From positions 1-64,000 of the forward strand of contig JAIPDO010000013.1 in NCBI GenBank assembly GCA_021737645.1: DNA of 64,000 nt, given 5' to 3'. Both the position numbers and the translations under genes were made by a program. Shown in pieces: positions 42,970 through 51,200 of this stretch. The notes beneath the pieces were generated by a model, which was not told the origin of the DNA, did not search any database, and was given only the letters and a program-made list of their open reading frames with translations. The stretch's first letter is position 1; each line of letters begins with the position of its first letter. Source of the stretch: Desulfarculaceae bacterium (GTDB taxonomy: Bacteria > Desulfobacterota > Desulfarculia > Desulfarculales > Desulfarculaceae).

Positions 42970-43005
42970 GCGTAGGTTGGGTAGAGCGAAGCGAAACCCA
43001 ACAAT
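42970..43005. repeat. Repeat family B copy
   Basis: GCGTAGGTTGGGTAGAGCGA then AGCGAAACCCAACAATACCC; the cleanest family B copy with that at 16922. Confidence 0.7.
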
Positions 43006-43009
43006 ACCC

Positions 43010-43134
43010 TTTCCCTCGTCATGCCTTTGCCTAGCAGACACGGCCCTCCCGCCCTCCACGCTCCAACCTCTCCCACTTGGGGGAAGGCGAAGATCGCCAC
43101 CTCGCATCTCTTTCGAGATGCTTCTCGCGATGAC
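43010..43134. repeat. MITE-like repeat family C, copy 4, truncated
   Basis: Begins within the element at TTTCCCTCGTCATGCC and runs to the right end TTCTCGCGATGAC; the left half, including its terminal repeat, is missing and replaced by the family B unit. Strongly similar to copy 3 (GGCGAAGATCGCCAC). Confidence 0.7.
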
Positions 43135-43174
43135 CGCTATTACTGGATTGGGCTGAGACGGGATCGCGTTTTTA

Positions 43175-43216
43175 AGCAAAAGGCCTTGCCCTCGTCGCCA
43201 AGGGCAAGGCCTCGTT
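43175..43216 (-). terminator. Intrinsic terminator after the gamma-glutamyltransferase gene
   Basis: AGGCCTTGCCCT (43181-43192) pairs with AGGGCAAGGCCT (43201-43212), loop of eight; minus-strand continuation TTTTGCTTAAAAA. Confidence 0.9.
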
Positions 43217-43245
43217 TATTTTCCAATGGCCGGTATCGTCGCGGG

Positions 43246-44865
43246 CTAATGGCCCATGGCGCAGCCGTCCTTGCGGCGGTCGCTGGCTCCCAGCCAAACC
43301 CCCTGCTCCTGGTCGCGCCACACCACCTGGCCCCCGCCCACCTGGTTGACCGGGTAGGGGCCCTGGTCCACCGCGTGGCCCCAGGCGGCCATGGTGTCGG
43401 CGCCGGCCTGGCTTATGCCGTCCTCCAGGTACATGGACATGCCGCCCATGTAGCGCAAACGCGGCGCGTCCATGGCCGCTTGCAGGCCCAGGCCGAAGTC
43501 AAGCAGGTTTACCAGGAACTGGGCGTGGCCCTGGGGCTGCATGTCCCCGCCCATCACCCCGAAGGCCGCGGCCAGCAGGCCGTCCTTCATGAGCATGCCC
43601 GGAATGATGGTGTGCATGGGGCGTTTGCCGGGCTCCAAACGGTTGGCGTGGGTTGGGTCCAGGGAGAAGGAGCGGCCCCGGCAGTGCAACAGGATGCCGG
43701 TGCCCGGCACCACCAAGCCGGAGCCGAAGGGAGTGAAGATGCTGCTGATGAAGCTGGCCGCGTTGCCTTGGGCGTCGCCCACGGCCAAATACACCGTGTC
43801 GCCGTTCAGGGGCGGGGCGGCTCCTGGGGCCAGCACCGCGCCGGGGCGGATCATCTCCCTACAGGCCGCGCCGTAGGACGGCGACAACAGGCTGTCCACC
43901 GGGACCGGAGAGAAGGCGTGGTCGGTGATGTAGCGGTCGCGGTCGCCAAAGGCGATCTTGATAGCCTCGCCCAGCAGGTGCAGATACTCCGCCCCGCCCG
44001 GCTCCAGCCCGGCCAGGTCGTAGCCCGCCAGGATGTTGAGTATCTCCAGGGCGGTGACCCCCTGGCCGTTGGGGGGCAGCTCCAGGACGGTGTGGCCCCG
44101 GTAGTCCAAGGCCACCGGCTCCACCCACTGGTTGGTGTGGGCGGCCAGATCATCAGGGGCCATCAGGCCGCCGCCGGCCCGCACGCAGGCGGCGATGGCC
44201 TCGGCCAGCTCGCCTCGATAGAAAAGCTCCGGCCCCTGCTCGGCGATGCGCCGGTAGGTGCGGGCCAGGCCGGGGTTGCTTATCACCTGCCCGGCCTGGG
44301 GGGCCTTGCCGTCTATGAGGTAGGCGGCGGCCGCCGCTGGGTCGCGCCTGAGCAGCCCCTGGGCCTGGGCCCACTCCCCGGCGATGACCTCGCTCACCGG
44401 GAAGCCCTTTTCGGCGTAGGTGATGGCCGGGGCCAGCAGGGTGTCCAGGCCCATGGTGCCGTAGCGCTCCAGGGCCTCGGCCCAGCCGGACAGGGCTCCG
44501 GGCACGGTCACGCTCATGGCTCCGGTGGTGGGCACCGTCTCATGGCCCTGGGCCCGGTAGGCCTCCACGCTCGCCGCCGCCGGTGCCCGGCCGCTGGCGT
44601 TTAGCCCCGCCACCTTGCGCCCGCCCTCCAGGGCCAGCAGGGCGAAGGCGTCGCCGCCCATGGCCACGGAATAGGGCTCCACCACGGTGAGCACCGCCAC
44701 CATGGCCACCGCCGCGTCCACCGCGTTGCCCCCGTCCTCCAACACCCTAACCCCGGCCTGGGTGGCCAGGGGGTGGCTGGAGGCGGCCATGCCCTGGGGG
44801 GCCATGACCACCGAACGCTGGGCCGGAGTGTCCCAATGGCGCATGCCGGGATATGAGAACCCCAT
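43246..44865 (-). CDS. Gamma-glutamyltransferase family protein
   Basis: 539 aa. N-terminal SSHPLATQAGVRVLEDGGNA-VDAAVA pattern and VEPYSVAMGGDAFALL are typical. The autoprocessing nucleophile is Thr357 in NGDTVYLAVGDAQGNA, followed by FISSIFTPFGSGLVVPGTG and RPMHTIIPG. No N-terminal signal peptide is visible, so it may be cytoplasmic, as in the YwrD-type branch. Members transfer or hydrolyse gamma-glutamyl groups or related amides. It begins six bases after the DapA-like gene and closes a minus-strand unit with that gene. Confidence 0.93.
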   Translation of the reverse strand: MGFSYPGMRHWDTPAQRSVVMAPQGMAASSHPLATQAGVRVLEDGGNAVDAAVAMVAVLTVVEPYSVAMGGDAFALLALEGGRKVAGLNASGRAPAAASVEAYRAQGHETVPTTGAMSVTVPGALSGWAEALERYGTMGLDTLLAPAITYAEKGFPVSEVIAGEWAQAQGLLRRDPAAAAAYLIDGKAPQAGQVISNPGLARTYRRIAEQGPELFYRGELAEAIAACVRAGGGLMAPDDLAAHTNQWVEPVALDYRGHTVLELPPNGQGVTALEILNILAGYDLAGLEPGGAEYLHLLGEAIKIAFGDRDRYITDHAFSPVPVDSLLSPSYGAACREMIRPGAVLAPGAAPPLNGDTVYLAVGDAQGNAASFISSIFTPFGSGLVVPGTGILLHCRGRSFSLDPTHANRLEPGKRPMHTIIPGMLMKDGLLAAAFGVMGGDMQPQGHAQFLVNLLDFGLGLQAAMDAPRLRYMGGMSMYLEDGISQAGADTMAAWGHAVDQGPYPVNQVGGGQVVWRDQEQGVWLGASDRRKDGCAMGH

Positions 44866-44870
44866 GACCG

Positions 44871-45767
44871 CTAGGCCTTGCCCATGGCCTTTTTAAGCTC
44901 GGCGGCCAGCTCGTCCAAAGCGGCCTGGCCGGGCATGAGCAGGGGCAGGCGCACCGGCCCGCCATAGTAGCCCACCATGTCCATGGTGGCCTTTAGCCCG
45001 CCCACTCCGTGGCTGCGGGTGACCAGGGCGGCCAAGCGGCTGATGGACCATTGCAGGGCCTTGCCCTTGGCCAGATCGCCGGAGCGCACCGCCTCCATGA
45101 TATCCACGCACTCCTGGGGCATCACGTTGGCCACCGCCAGGATGGCTCCGTCGGCCCCCAGCTGAGTGGCCGAGTGCAGCACCTCGGCGTTGCCCACGAA
45201 CACCGCGAAGTCTTCGTCCTTGGTTAGGCGCAAAATCTCGCTGAGCTGGGCGATGTTGCCCGAGGAGTCCTTGATGCCCGTGATGTTGGGATGAGGGGCC
45301 AGGCGGGCCACCAGGTCCGGCTCCATGTTCACCTGGGTGGCCTGGGGCACGTTGTAGAGCAGGATCGGCAGGGGCGAGGCCTCGGCAACCCGCAGGTAAT
45401 GGGCCTCCAGGTTGGGGGCCTTCATCTGGCCCTTGAAGTAGCAGGGGGTCACGATGAGGGCGCAGTCGGCCCCCACCGAAGCGGCGCGCTTGATGGCCCC
45501 TATGGTTTCGCGGCTGGACTCGCGCCCCGCCCCGGCCATGACGAACTTGTCCTCGGCCGCCGCTTCCACCGTGGCCGCGATCACCGCCTGCTGCTCGTCT
45601 TCGGACAGGTACACCGACTCGCCGTTGCTGCCCACGGCCAGGTAGCCCGAAAGGCCTGTGGCGTTCCATTTGGTGATGTTGGCCTTGAGGGCGGTCAGGT
45701 CCAGAGCCTCGTCGGCGGTGAAGGGGGTGGCCATGGGGGGCAAAACCCCTTGTAATTTATGCTTCAC
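44871..45767 (-). CDS. Dihydrodipicolinate synthase/N-acetylneuraminate lyase family aldolase
   Basis: 298 aa from GTG 45767 (GGGAGG six bases upstream; the TTG at 45773 overlaps that site). DapA-fold motifs: LAVGSNGESVYLSEDE (phosphate-like loop), catalytic Tyr138 in LLYNVPQ, Schiff-base Lys166 in ITGIKDSSGN. The loop reads GSNGE rather than GTTGE, which is more like 4-hydroxy-2-oxoglutarate or keto-acid aldolases than DapA. It follows the aminotransferase gene after a short hairpin region; together they suggest handling of glyoxylate or pyruvate-derived keto acids (inference). Confidence 0.88.
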   Translation of the reverse strand: MKHKLQGVLPPMATPFTADEALDLTALKANITKWNATGLSGYLAVGSNGESVYLSEDEQQAVIAATVEAAAEDKFVMAGAGRESSRETIGAIKRAASVGADCALIVTPCYFKGQMKAPNLEAHYLRVAEASPLPILLYNVPQATQVNMEPDLVARLAPHPNITGIKDSSGNIAQLSEILRLTKDEDFAVFVGNAEVLHSATQLGADGAILAVANVMPQECVDIMEAVRSGDLAKGKALQWSISRLAALVTRSHGVGGLKATMDMVGYYGGPVRLPLLMPGQAALDELAAELKKAMGKA

Positions 45768-45789
45768 GTTCAACCTCCCGTGGGCGGGT

Positions 45790-45830
45790 TTCTAAAGACC
45801 GGGCGTCCGAGATTGCCGGACGCCCGGTTT
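45790..45830 (-). terminator. Hairpin between aminotransferase and aldolase genes
   Basis: ACCGGGCGTCCG (45798-45809) pairs with CGGACGCCCGGT (45817-45828), loop AGATTGC; minus-strand continuation CTTTAGAAACC. The T-run is weak, so it may attenuate rather than stop read-through into the aldolase gene. Confidence 0.65.
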
Positions 45831-45857
45831 GGGTCGGAGTCGGTGTTGTGACCGGGC

Positions 45858-46964
45858 CTAGGCGAAGTCCTGCAGGGCTCTGAGCAACACGGCCACCTTT
45901 TGCACGCAGGCGTTCTCGCCCATCAGGCCGATGCGCCAGATCTTGCCAGCTGCCGGGCCCAGGCCGCCGCCCACCTCGATGTCGTAGTCGGTGAGTAGCT
46001 GCTTGCGGATGCCTTCCACGTCCCAGCCCTGGGGCGGGACCGCGCAGGTCAGCGGCGGCAGGCGGTAGCCTTCCGCGGCCCAGAAACCGAAGCCCATTTC
46101 GCTCAGGCCCTTGGCCAGATGACCGGCTGCTGCTGCGTGGCGCTCGATGCGCTTGTCCAGGCCCTCTTCCAGCACGATGCGCAGGCCCTCGCGCAGGCCG
46201 TAGATCATGGTGATGGGCGCGGTGTGGTGATACAGGCGCTCGTCGCTGCTCCAATACTTGGAGAGCATGGTCAGGTCCAGATACCAGCTCTGCACCTTGG
46301 TTTTGCGGCTTTTAAGCACCTCCATGGCCTTGGGGCCAAAGGTCACCGGGGCTAGGCCCGGAGGCACGGCCAGGCACTTCTGGGTGCCGCTGTAGCTGGC
46401 GTCTATGCCCCAGGCGTCCACTTCCAGGTTCACACCGCCCAGGGCGGTCACAGTGTCCACCAGGAACAGGGTGTCCTTGCCCTTGAGGTACTCGCCGATT
46501 TCCTGGATGGGCTGGAGCACGCCGGTGGAGGTTTCGGCGTAGACGATGGCGCAGAGCTTGGCCTCGGGGTGGGCCTTCAGGGTCTCGATGATCTTGCCCT
46601 GGTCCAGGGGCTGGCTCCACTCGGCCTCCACCTTGATCACCTTGGCGCCGCAGCGCTCGGCCACGTCTATCATGCGGGTGCCGAACACGCCGTTTTGGCA
46701 GACCACCGCGGTGTCGCCGGGCTCCAGCAGGTTCACGAAGGTGGCCTCCATGCCCGCGCTGCCGGTGCCGCTGACCGGGAAGGTCATCTGGTTCTCGGTC
46801 TTGAAAACCTGACGCAGCATCTGGCACACCTCGTCCATCATCTTCATGAACAAGGGGTCCAAATGGCCCACCAGGGGGGTGGACATGGCCCTGCGCACCC
46901 GGTAGGGGACGTTGCAGGGGCCGGGGCCCAAGAGCAGTCTTTGTGGCGGTTTCAATTCGTCCAT
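45858..46964 (-). CDS. Class V alanine/serine-glyoxylate aminotransferase
   Basis: 368 aa. LLGPGPCNVPYRVRRAM at the start, TGSAGMEATFVNLLEPGD, VDTVTALGG, and the PLP lysine Lys196 in SGTQKCLAVPPGLAPV, all typical for AGXT/PucG-like enzymes. Transfers an amino group to glyoxylate from alanine or serine. GGGAGC before ATG 46964. First gene of a run toward the aldolase and gamma-glutamyltransferase genes. Confidence 0.95.
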   Translation of the reverse strand: MDELKPPQRLLLGPGPCNVPYRVRRAMSTPLVGHLDPLFMKMMDEVCQMLRQVFKTENQMTFPVSGTGSAGMEATFVNLLEPGDTAVVCQNGVFGTRMIDVAERCGAKVIKVEAEWSQPLDQGKIIETLKAHPEAKLCAIVYAETSTGVLQPIQEIGEYLKGKDTLFLVDTVTALGGVNLEVDAWGIDASYSGTQKCLAVPPGLAPVTFGPKAMEVLKSRKTKVQSWYLDLTMLSKYWSSDERLYHHTAPITMIYGLREGLRIVLEEGLDKRIERHAAAAGHLAKGLSEMGFGFWAAEGYRLPPLTCAVPPQGWDVEGIRKQLLTDYDIEVGGGLGPAAGKIWRIGLMGENACVQKVAVLLRALQDFA

Positions 46965-47115
46965 GTTTGCTCCCTTGATTGCTTGGCGACCCCGCCCGCC
47001 GTGGGAAGGGCGAAAAATCTCATTTCCGGCACCTGAGTGATCCCGGCGACTTCAAACTTTATCATAAGCCAACCGGGGTTACCGCACAAAGGGAGGTGGA
47101 GAGGCGGAGGGGGGC

Positions 47116-49740
47116 TCAGGAGGGCTGGGAGGCCTTTTGCCCTGGGGCCTGGCCGCCGCGGATCAGCTCCAGGTCGGCGCGGATCTTGTCCTGGTAATGG
47201 GCCACCGAACGAGGGTTGCCCATGATGATGTCCAGTTGGCGGGTGTGCATGAGCAAGTAGCCCACCGCCTTCAAGGCCTCCAGGGTGGCCTCCTGCTCGT
47301 TGCGCTCCAGGCGGGCGTTCAGGTTGTCTTCGGTGCTCTCCACCCTGAAACCCAGCTCGTCCATGATCCCGCCGATGAAGCGCACCCGGCCCAGGCGTCG
47401 GGCCGCGTCGGCCGCCCCTCCCTTGAAGGAGAAGCTGATGTAGTTCTCCCGGCGGCGCTCCCCGGCCAGGGCCTCCACCGCGCAGAAGTGGAAGCCGAAG
47501 CGCGACTGCAGGTTCATGAAGTGCTTGGCCACCATGAAGTAATTGCGCTGGGCGTAGCGGGTCTTCACCCCGGTGGTCAGCGAGGGGTTGGCCGTGGCCT
47601 CGAACAGCACCGAGGCCAGGCCCCGCCCCCCTGCCGCCGGAGGCCCCGCCCAGGGAATGGCCACCATGCCCTCCCAAACCGCCAGCATGGGCAAACAGGC
47701 GATCTCCTCCAGCCGCACATGCTTGCCCCTGATCTCCTGGGTGAAGCCGTCGTCCAGGTTGAGCACCCACCACTGCATGGGCACCTTATAGAAAAGCTGC
47801 TTGGAGGAGCGCTGGGGGAAGTGGTGTTCCTTGCCGAATGAGAACATCTCCTTGACGCTCTTCTCGTGGCAAAAGCGGGTGATGTCGTGCAGGGTGCGGG
47901 CGTTGTCGGGCTGGAACTCGTTGGAGTCGGGGTCCAATAGAGTCAGCGGCGAGATCAGCTCCAAAGAGCGGCTGAGCAGCCGGTGCACCGGGCTGCCGTT
48001 CATAAAGGCCGGGCGTTTGTTAGGTCTTTGCAGCAACTCGTCCAGGCGCCCCGCGTACACCGCCCGGGCCCCGGCGTCCACCGTGACCTCGCTGCCCTGC
48101 TGCAAAACCTCCAACTCCGGGCCAAGGCCGAACAGGGCGGGCACCCCGTATTCCCGGCACACCGTGGCCAGGTGCCCGGCCGCCCCGCCGCGCGCCGAGA
48201 CCACCGCCGCCGCCTTGCCCACCAGGGCCGCCCAGCGGGGGGCCGGCCGCGGCAGGGCCAGCACCGCGCCGGGGGGAAAGGTGAGGGCGTCGGAATCCCT
48301 CTGCACCCAGTGGATCGCTCCGGCTCCGGCTCCGGGGCTGGCGGTGACCCCGCCGTGGATCAAGGCCTCGGGGCCTCCTGGCTCGCCCTGGGGGGCCGGC
48401 GCGGCGGCCTTGGCCTCGGCCGGGCGCAGGGGGCGGCACTGCAGCATCACCAGGCGCTGTTGGCGGTCATAGGCCCACTCCACGTCCTGGGGCCCGCCGT
48501 AGTACTCTTCCAGCTTCAGGGCGGCCCGGGCCACCTCCAGGGCCTGCTCCTGGCTCAGGCAGGGCTGAGTGGCCCGCTCGCCGGTCAGCTCCAGGCGGCA
48601 GACGCCTTCGTCGTCGTGGCACACCAGCTCGCTCTGCTTGTCCTCCACGCTGTGGGCCACCACCGTAAGCGGCTCCTCCCGGCTGACCACGAAATGGTCC
48701 CCCGCCGCCTCGCCGTCCACCACCATCCGGGGCAGGCCCCAGGCCGCGGTGAGGTGCACCCGGCGGTCGGCCGGGTCCAGGGGGCTGACGGTGTAGGCCA
48801 CCCCCCCGCTCACCCCGCCCACCATGGCCAGGCAGCCCACGGCCATGGCCAGCTGGTCGTCGCGCAGGCCCCTGACCAGGCGGTAGTGCATGGCCTGGGG
48901 GCTGTAAAAGCTGGCCGCCACCTCCTTGTAGGTCTGCTCCAAAAACTCGGGGTGCACGTTGAGCTGGGTGGAGTACTGCCCGGCAAAGGAGGCCTCGGCG
49001 CTGTCCTCGCCCAGGGCGCTGGAGCGCAGCGACACCCGCACCTCGCCCCCGGCCTCGGTGGCCAACTCGGCGTAGGCCTTGGCCAGGGCCTCGCTGAGTT
49101 CAGGCGGCGTGGGGGCGTCCACGATGAGTTGGCGAAGTTGGCTGCTCAGGGTGAACAACTCCGCCGCGTTCTCCAGGTCCGCGGCCTGCTGGCGGCGGCT
49201 TATCTCCTGCACCAGGCCGCCACCGGACAAGAGCAGGCGCCAGGCGGCGGCGGTGACCACGAATCCCGGCGGCACCTTGAGCCCCAGGCGGTTGGTCATC
49301 TCCCCCAGGTTGGCCATTTTGGCCCCGGCCTCTTCGGCCCGGCTCTGGTCGATGGCTTTTAGGGGCAAGACCAGCTCGCCGCCACCGCCCGCCTCGGCGG
49401 GGGCCGCTATGCTTTCCAGTTGCGATTGGATTTGCTTGAGGCGGGGAGCCAGGACGGGGTACTTACCCGGAGCCAGGCGGCCCAACAGGTCGGTCATCTG
49501 AAAGACGCTGACTCCCAGGGCGGTGGTGCGTGAACGCAAAAAGCTCATGCCGAAGACCCGGCCCCCCCCGGCGGCGGCCTCCAACTCGCTCATCAGCTCC
49601 AGGGCCTTGTTGTTGGCCGCCAAAAGCTGGCGAAAGCTCAGGTAGCGGGCCTTGAATTCCTCGGCCAGCCCGGCCTGCTCCACGACCGGTTCTTGCTCCC
49701 GGCCCAGCAGGCGCTTGATTTTTTCAAGCAGGGCGGCCAT
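47116..49740 (-). CDS. PEP-synthase-like protein lacking the C-terminal barrel
   Basis: 874 aa. Region 1-115 helical; about 120-440 a PPDK/PEP-synthase ATP-grasp N-domain (GAKMANLGEMTNRLGLKVPP, then VSLRSSALGEDSAEASFAGQ); about 480-575 a phosphohistidine swivel domain with SARGGAAGHLATVCREYGVP (candidate phospho-His in GGAAGH). The usual PEP/pyruvate TIM barrel is absent; instead about 300 residues of an unknown domain follow (EFQPDNARTLHDITRFCHEK, RKNYFMVAKHFMNLQSRFG-type stretches). It would move phosphate from ATP to the His domain and on to an unknown acceptor. Nine bases after the receiver gene at 49749, so coupled to the signalling block. Confidence 0.8.
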   Translation of the reverse strand: MAALLEKIKRLLGREQEPVVEQAGLAEEFKARYLSFRQLLAANNKALELMSELEAAAGGGRVFGMSFLRSRTTALGVSVFQMTDLLGRLAPGKYPVLAPRLKQIQSQLESIAAPAEAGGGGELVLPLKAIDQSRAEEAGAKMANLGEMTNRLGLKVPPGFVVTAAAWRLLLSGGGLVQEISRRQQAADLENAAELFTLSSQLRQLIVDAPTPPELSEALAKAYAELATEAGGEVRVSLRSSALGEDSAEASFAGQYSTQLNVHPEFLEQTYKEVAASFYSPQAMHYRLVRGLRDDQLAMAVGCLAMVGGVSGGVAYTVSPLDPADRRVHLTAAWGLPRMVVDGEAAGDHFVVSREEPLTVVAHSVEDKQSELVCHDDEGVCRLELTGERATQPCLSQEQALEVARAALKLEEYYGGPQDVEWAYDRQQRLVMLQCRPLRPAEAKAAAPAPQGEPGGPEALIHGGVTASPGAGAGAIHWVQRDSDALTFPPGAVLALPRPAPRWAALVGKAAAVVSARGGAAGHLATVCREYGVPALFGLGPELEVLQQGSEVTVDAGARAVYAGRLDELLQRPNKRPAFMNGSPVHRLLSRSLELISPLTLLDPDSNEFQPDNARTLHDITRFCHEKSVKEMFSFGKEHHFPQRSSKQLFYKVPMQWWVLNLDDGFTQEIRGKHVRLEEIACLPMLAVWEGMVAIPWAGPPAAGGRGLASVLFEATANPSLTTGVKTRYAQRNYFMVAKHFMNLQSRFGFHFCAVEALAGERRRENYISFSFKGGAADAARRLGRVRFIGGIMDELGFRVESTEDNLNARLERNEQEATLEALKAVGYLLMHTRQLDIIMGNPRSVAHYQDKIRADLELIRGGQAPGQKASQPS

Positions 49741-49748
49741 GGCATCCC

Positions 49749-50177
49749 CTAGGGCTTAACCCCGTCGGCCTGGACCGCCTTGATCTTGCGCTCCTGCACC
49801 GACTTCTTTTCCCAGGCGTCGTGTATCTTTTCCACCAGCTCTTCCAGGGGCACCGGCTTGAGCAGGTAGTCAAAGGCCCCCCGTTCCAGGCCGGTGATGG
49901 AGGTCTCCAAGTGGGCGTGGCCGGTGAGCAGGATCACCTCGGTGAGGGGCCGGGCCTGCTTGATGCGCCTGAGCACCTCCAACCCGTCCAGGCCCGGCAT
50001 CTTCACGTCCAAGAGCACCACGTCCGGCGCTTCATCGCCAAGGCGCGCCAGGGCGGCCTCGCCGTCGGCCTCTTGGCTCACCATCAGGCCCCGCCGGTTC
50101 AAGCGCCGGGCCAGGGCCTCGCGAAAGTTTTCCTCGTCGTCCACCAGCAGGACGCTAATCTGGTTGTTATCGCTCAT
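49749..50177 (-). CDS. Stand-alone response regulator receiver
   Basis: 142 aa, receiver only: acidic pair in LLVDDEENF, phosphoacceptor Asp in VVLLDVKMPGLDG, Thr in ILLTGHAHLE, Lys in YLLKPVPLEEL, short C-terminal tail. No DNA-binding or enzymatic output. The phosphorylation residues are all intact. It lies just before the PEP-synthase-like gene; a phospho-dependent contact with that protein is a reasonable guess. Confidence 0.95.
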   Translation of the reverse strand: MSDNNQISVLLVDDEENFREALARRLNRRGLMVSQEADGEAALARLGDEAPDVVLLDVKMPGLDGLEVLRRIKQARPLTEVILLTGHAHLETSITGLERGAFDYLLKPVPLEELVEKIHDAWEKKSVQERKIKAVQADGVKP

Positions 50178-50236
50178 GGCGCTAATTATAACCGAGGCAT
50201 GGCTAGCCTGGGCATTTCATAAAGGCGGAACGACCG

Positions 50237-50360
50237 GCTGCGCCAGACCACCGGCATACTGCGTTGCTGGCTGCGCGCTGGCCTCGGCGTAGCTTAGGCT
50301 ACGCCTCCGGCCCTCGCTCGCCAGACGCCTTGTCTGCCGGCGGCTGGCTGTGCCGGGCAT
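50237..50360. repeat. Dispersed repeat family A, copy 4
   Basis: Clearest copy: hairpin GGCGTAG (50286-50292) and CTACGCC (50299-50305), then TCCGGCCCTCGCTCGCCAGA and the CTGGCTGTGCCG end. Flanks (CTGCGCCAGACC; TACTGCGTTGCTGGC) match copy 2. It occupies the gene-free stretch 50178-50498 upstream of the receiver gene, together with the terminator at 50455. Confidence 0.7.
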
Positions 50361-50447
50361 GAATACGAGCCATGTGAATACTGGGCTTACGCATGTTTCC
50401 TGCCCCCCTCATGAACATCAACTCGTTGTCGGTTACCGTCCGAGAGG

Positions 50448-50483
50448 TCAAAAAGGGGCCGCCCCAGAGGAGGCGGCCCCGTG
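50448..50483 (-). terminator. Intrinsic terminator of the transporter unit
   Basis: GGGGCCGCC (50455-50463) pairs with GGCGGCCCC (50472-50480); minus-strand continuation TTTTTGACC. Ends the TSUP-small membrane protein unit. Confidence 0.9.
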
Positions 50484-50498
50484 ACGCTGACCGTACGG

Positions 50499-51200
50499 CT
50501 AGTGCTCCAGTTGATATCCGGCTCCTTCAAACATGTACATTACGCCGAAGCCGTACCACAGGGTATAAACCACATAGAACAGTAGAGAGATCGCAACGAT
50601 CAGCCAGCGTTCGCTTATGCTTTGCGGCTGTATGCCGTAGTAGTTGTAGGTCATCTCCACCGCCTTGGCCTGCACCAGCTTTACGAACTTGGCCTGGGCG
50701 AAATTCTTCTGGCGGTTCAGGGCCTTTTCCAGGGCGGTGTAGCCGCTCCACCAGGTGTAGAGCATCAGCTTGCCGTCCTGGCCCTGGTAGCGGGCGGCCA
50801 GCTTATCCCCTTGGTTGTGATACATGGACTCGGTGTCGGCCAGGGTGGAGGCCAAGACCTTGCCCAGGTCGCCGGTGACCTTGAGCTTGTTGCCGCTGGC
50901 TGCGACCTGGGCCCCGGCCCCGGCAAAGAGCAGGGCCGCCCGCGCGGCGGTGTCCGCGTCGGCCAGGGTGATGGTGGCCTCCAGTTTGGTCCCGCTGTAC
51001 TTGGCGGCCTGCTTGTTCAGCTCGGGGATGTAGTAGGCCGAGTTTTTGGAGATGGAGTTGTAGAGGCTGTCCAGATAGTCCAGCCCGTTGTGGCCGCCAA
51101 AGATGGGGGAGAAGAAGGCGATGAGCACCGCCGCGAAGACCAGCACCATCACCGAGCCTACCGCCATCTTGCCTTTCTTGCTCTTGCCGTGGCTGCTCAT
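50499..51200 (-). CDS. Two-helix membrane protein coupled to the TSUP transporter
   Basis: 233 aa, ATG 51200 overlapping the TSUP stop (ATGA). Basic N-tail (HGKSKKGK), TM1 (VGSVMVLVFAAVLIAFF), about 150-residue outside domain with two halves (LEATITLADADTAARAALLF; LKVTGDLGKVLASTLADTES), TM2 (WLIVAISLLFYVVYTLWYGF) and short tail. Family not recognised. The strict coupling suggests a subunit or sensor partner of the transporter. Confidence 0.75.
   Translation of the reverse strand: MSSHGKSKKGKMAVGSVMVLVFAAVLIAFFSPIFGGHNGLDYLDSLYNSISKNSAYYIPELNKQAAKYSGTKLEATITLADADTAARAALLFAGAGAQVAASGNKLKVTGDLGKVLASTLADTESMYHNQGDKLAARYQGQDGKLMLYTWWSGYTALEKALNRQKNFAQAKFVKLVQAKAVEMTYNYYGIQPQSISERWLIVAISLLFYVVYTLWYGFGVMYMFEGAGYQLEH

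Noticed and set aside
43021..44604. 527-codon plus-strand frame opposite the gamma-glutamyltransferase
   Set aside because: Starts inside a repeat and has shadow composition; the real gene is on the minus strand.
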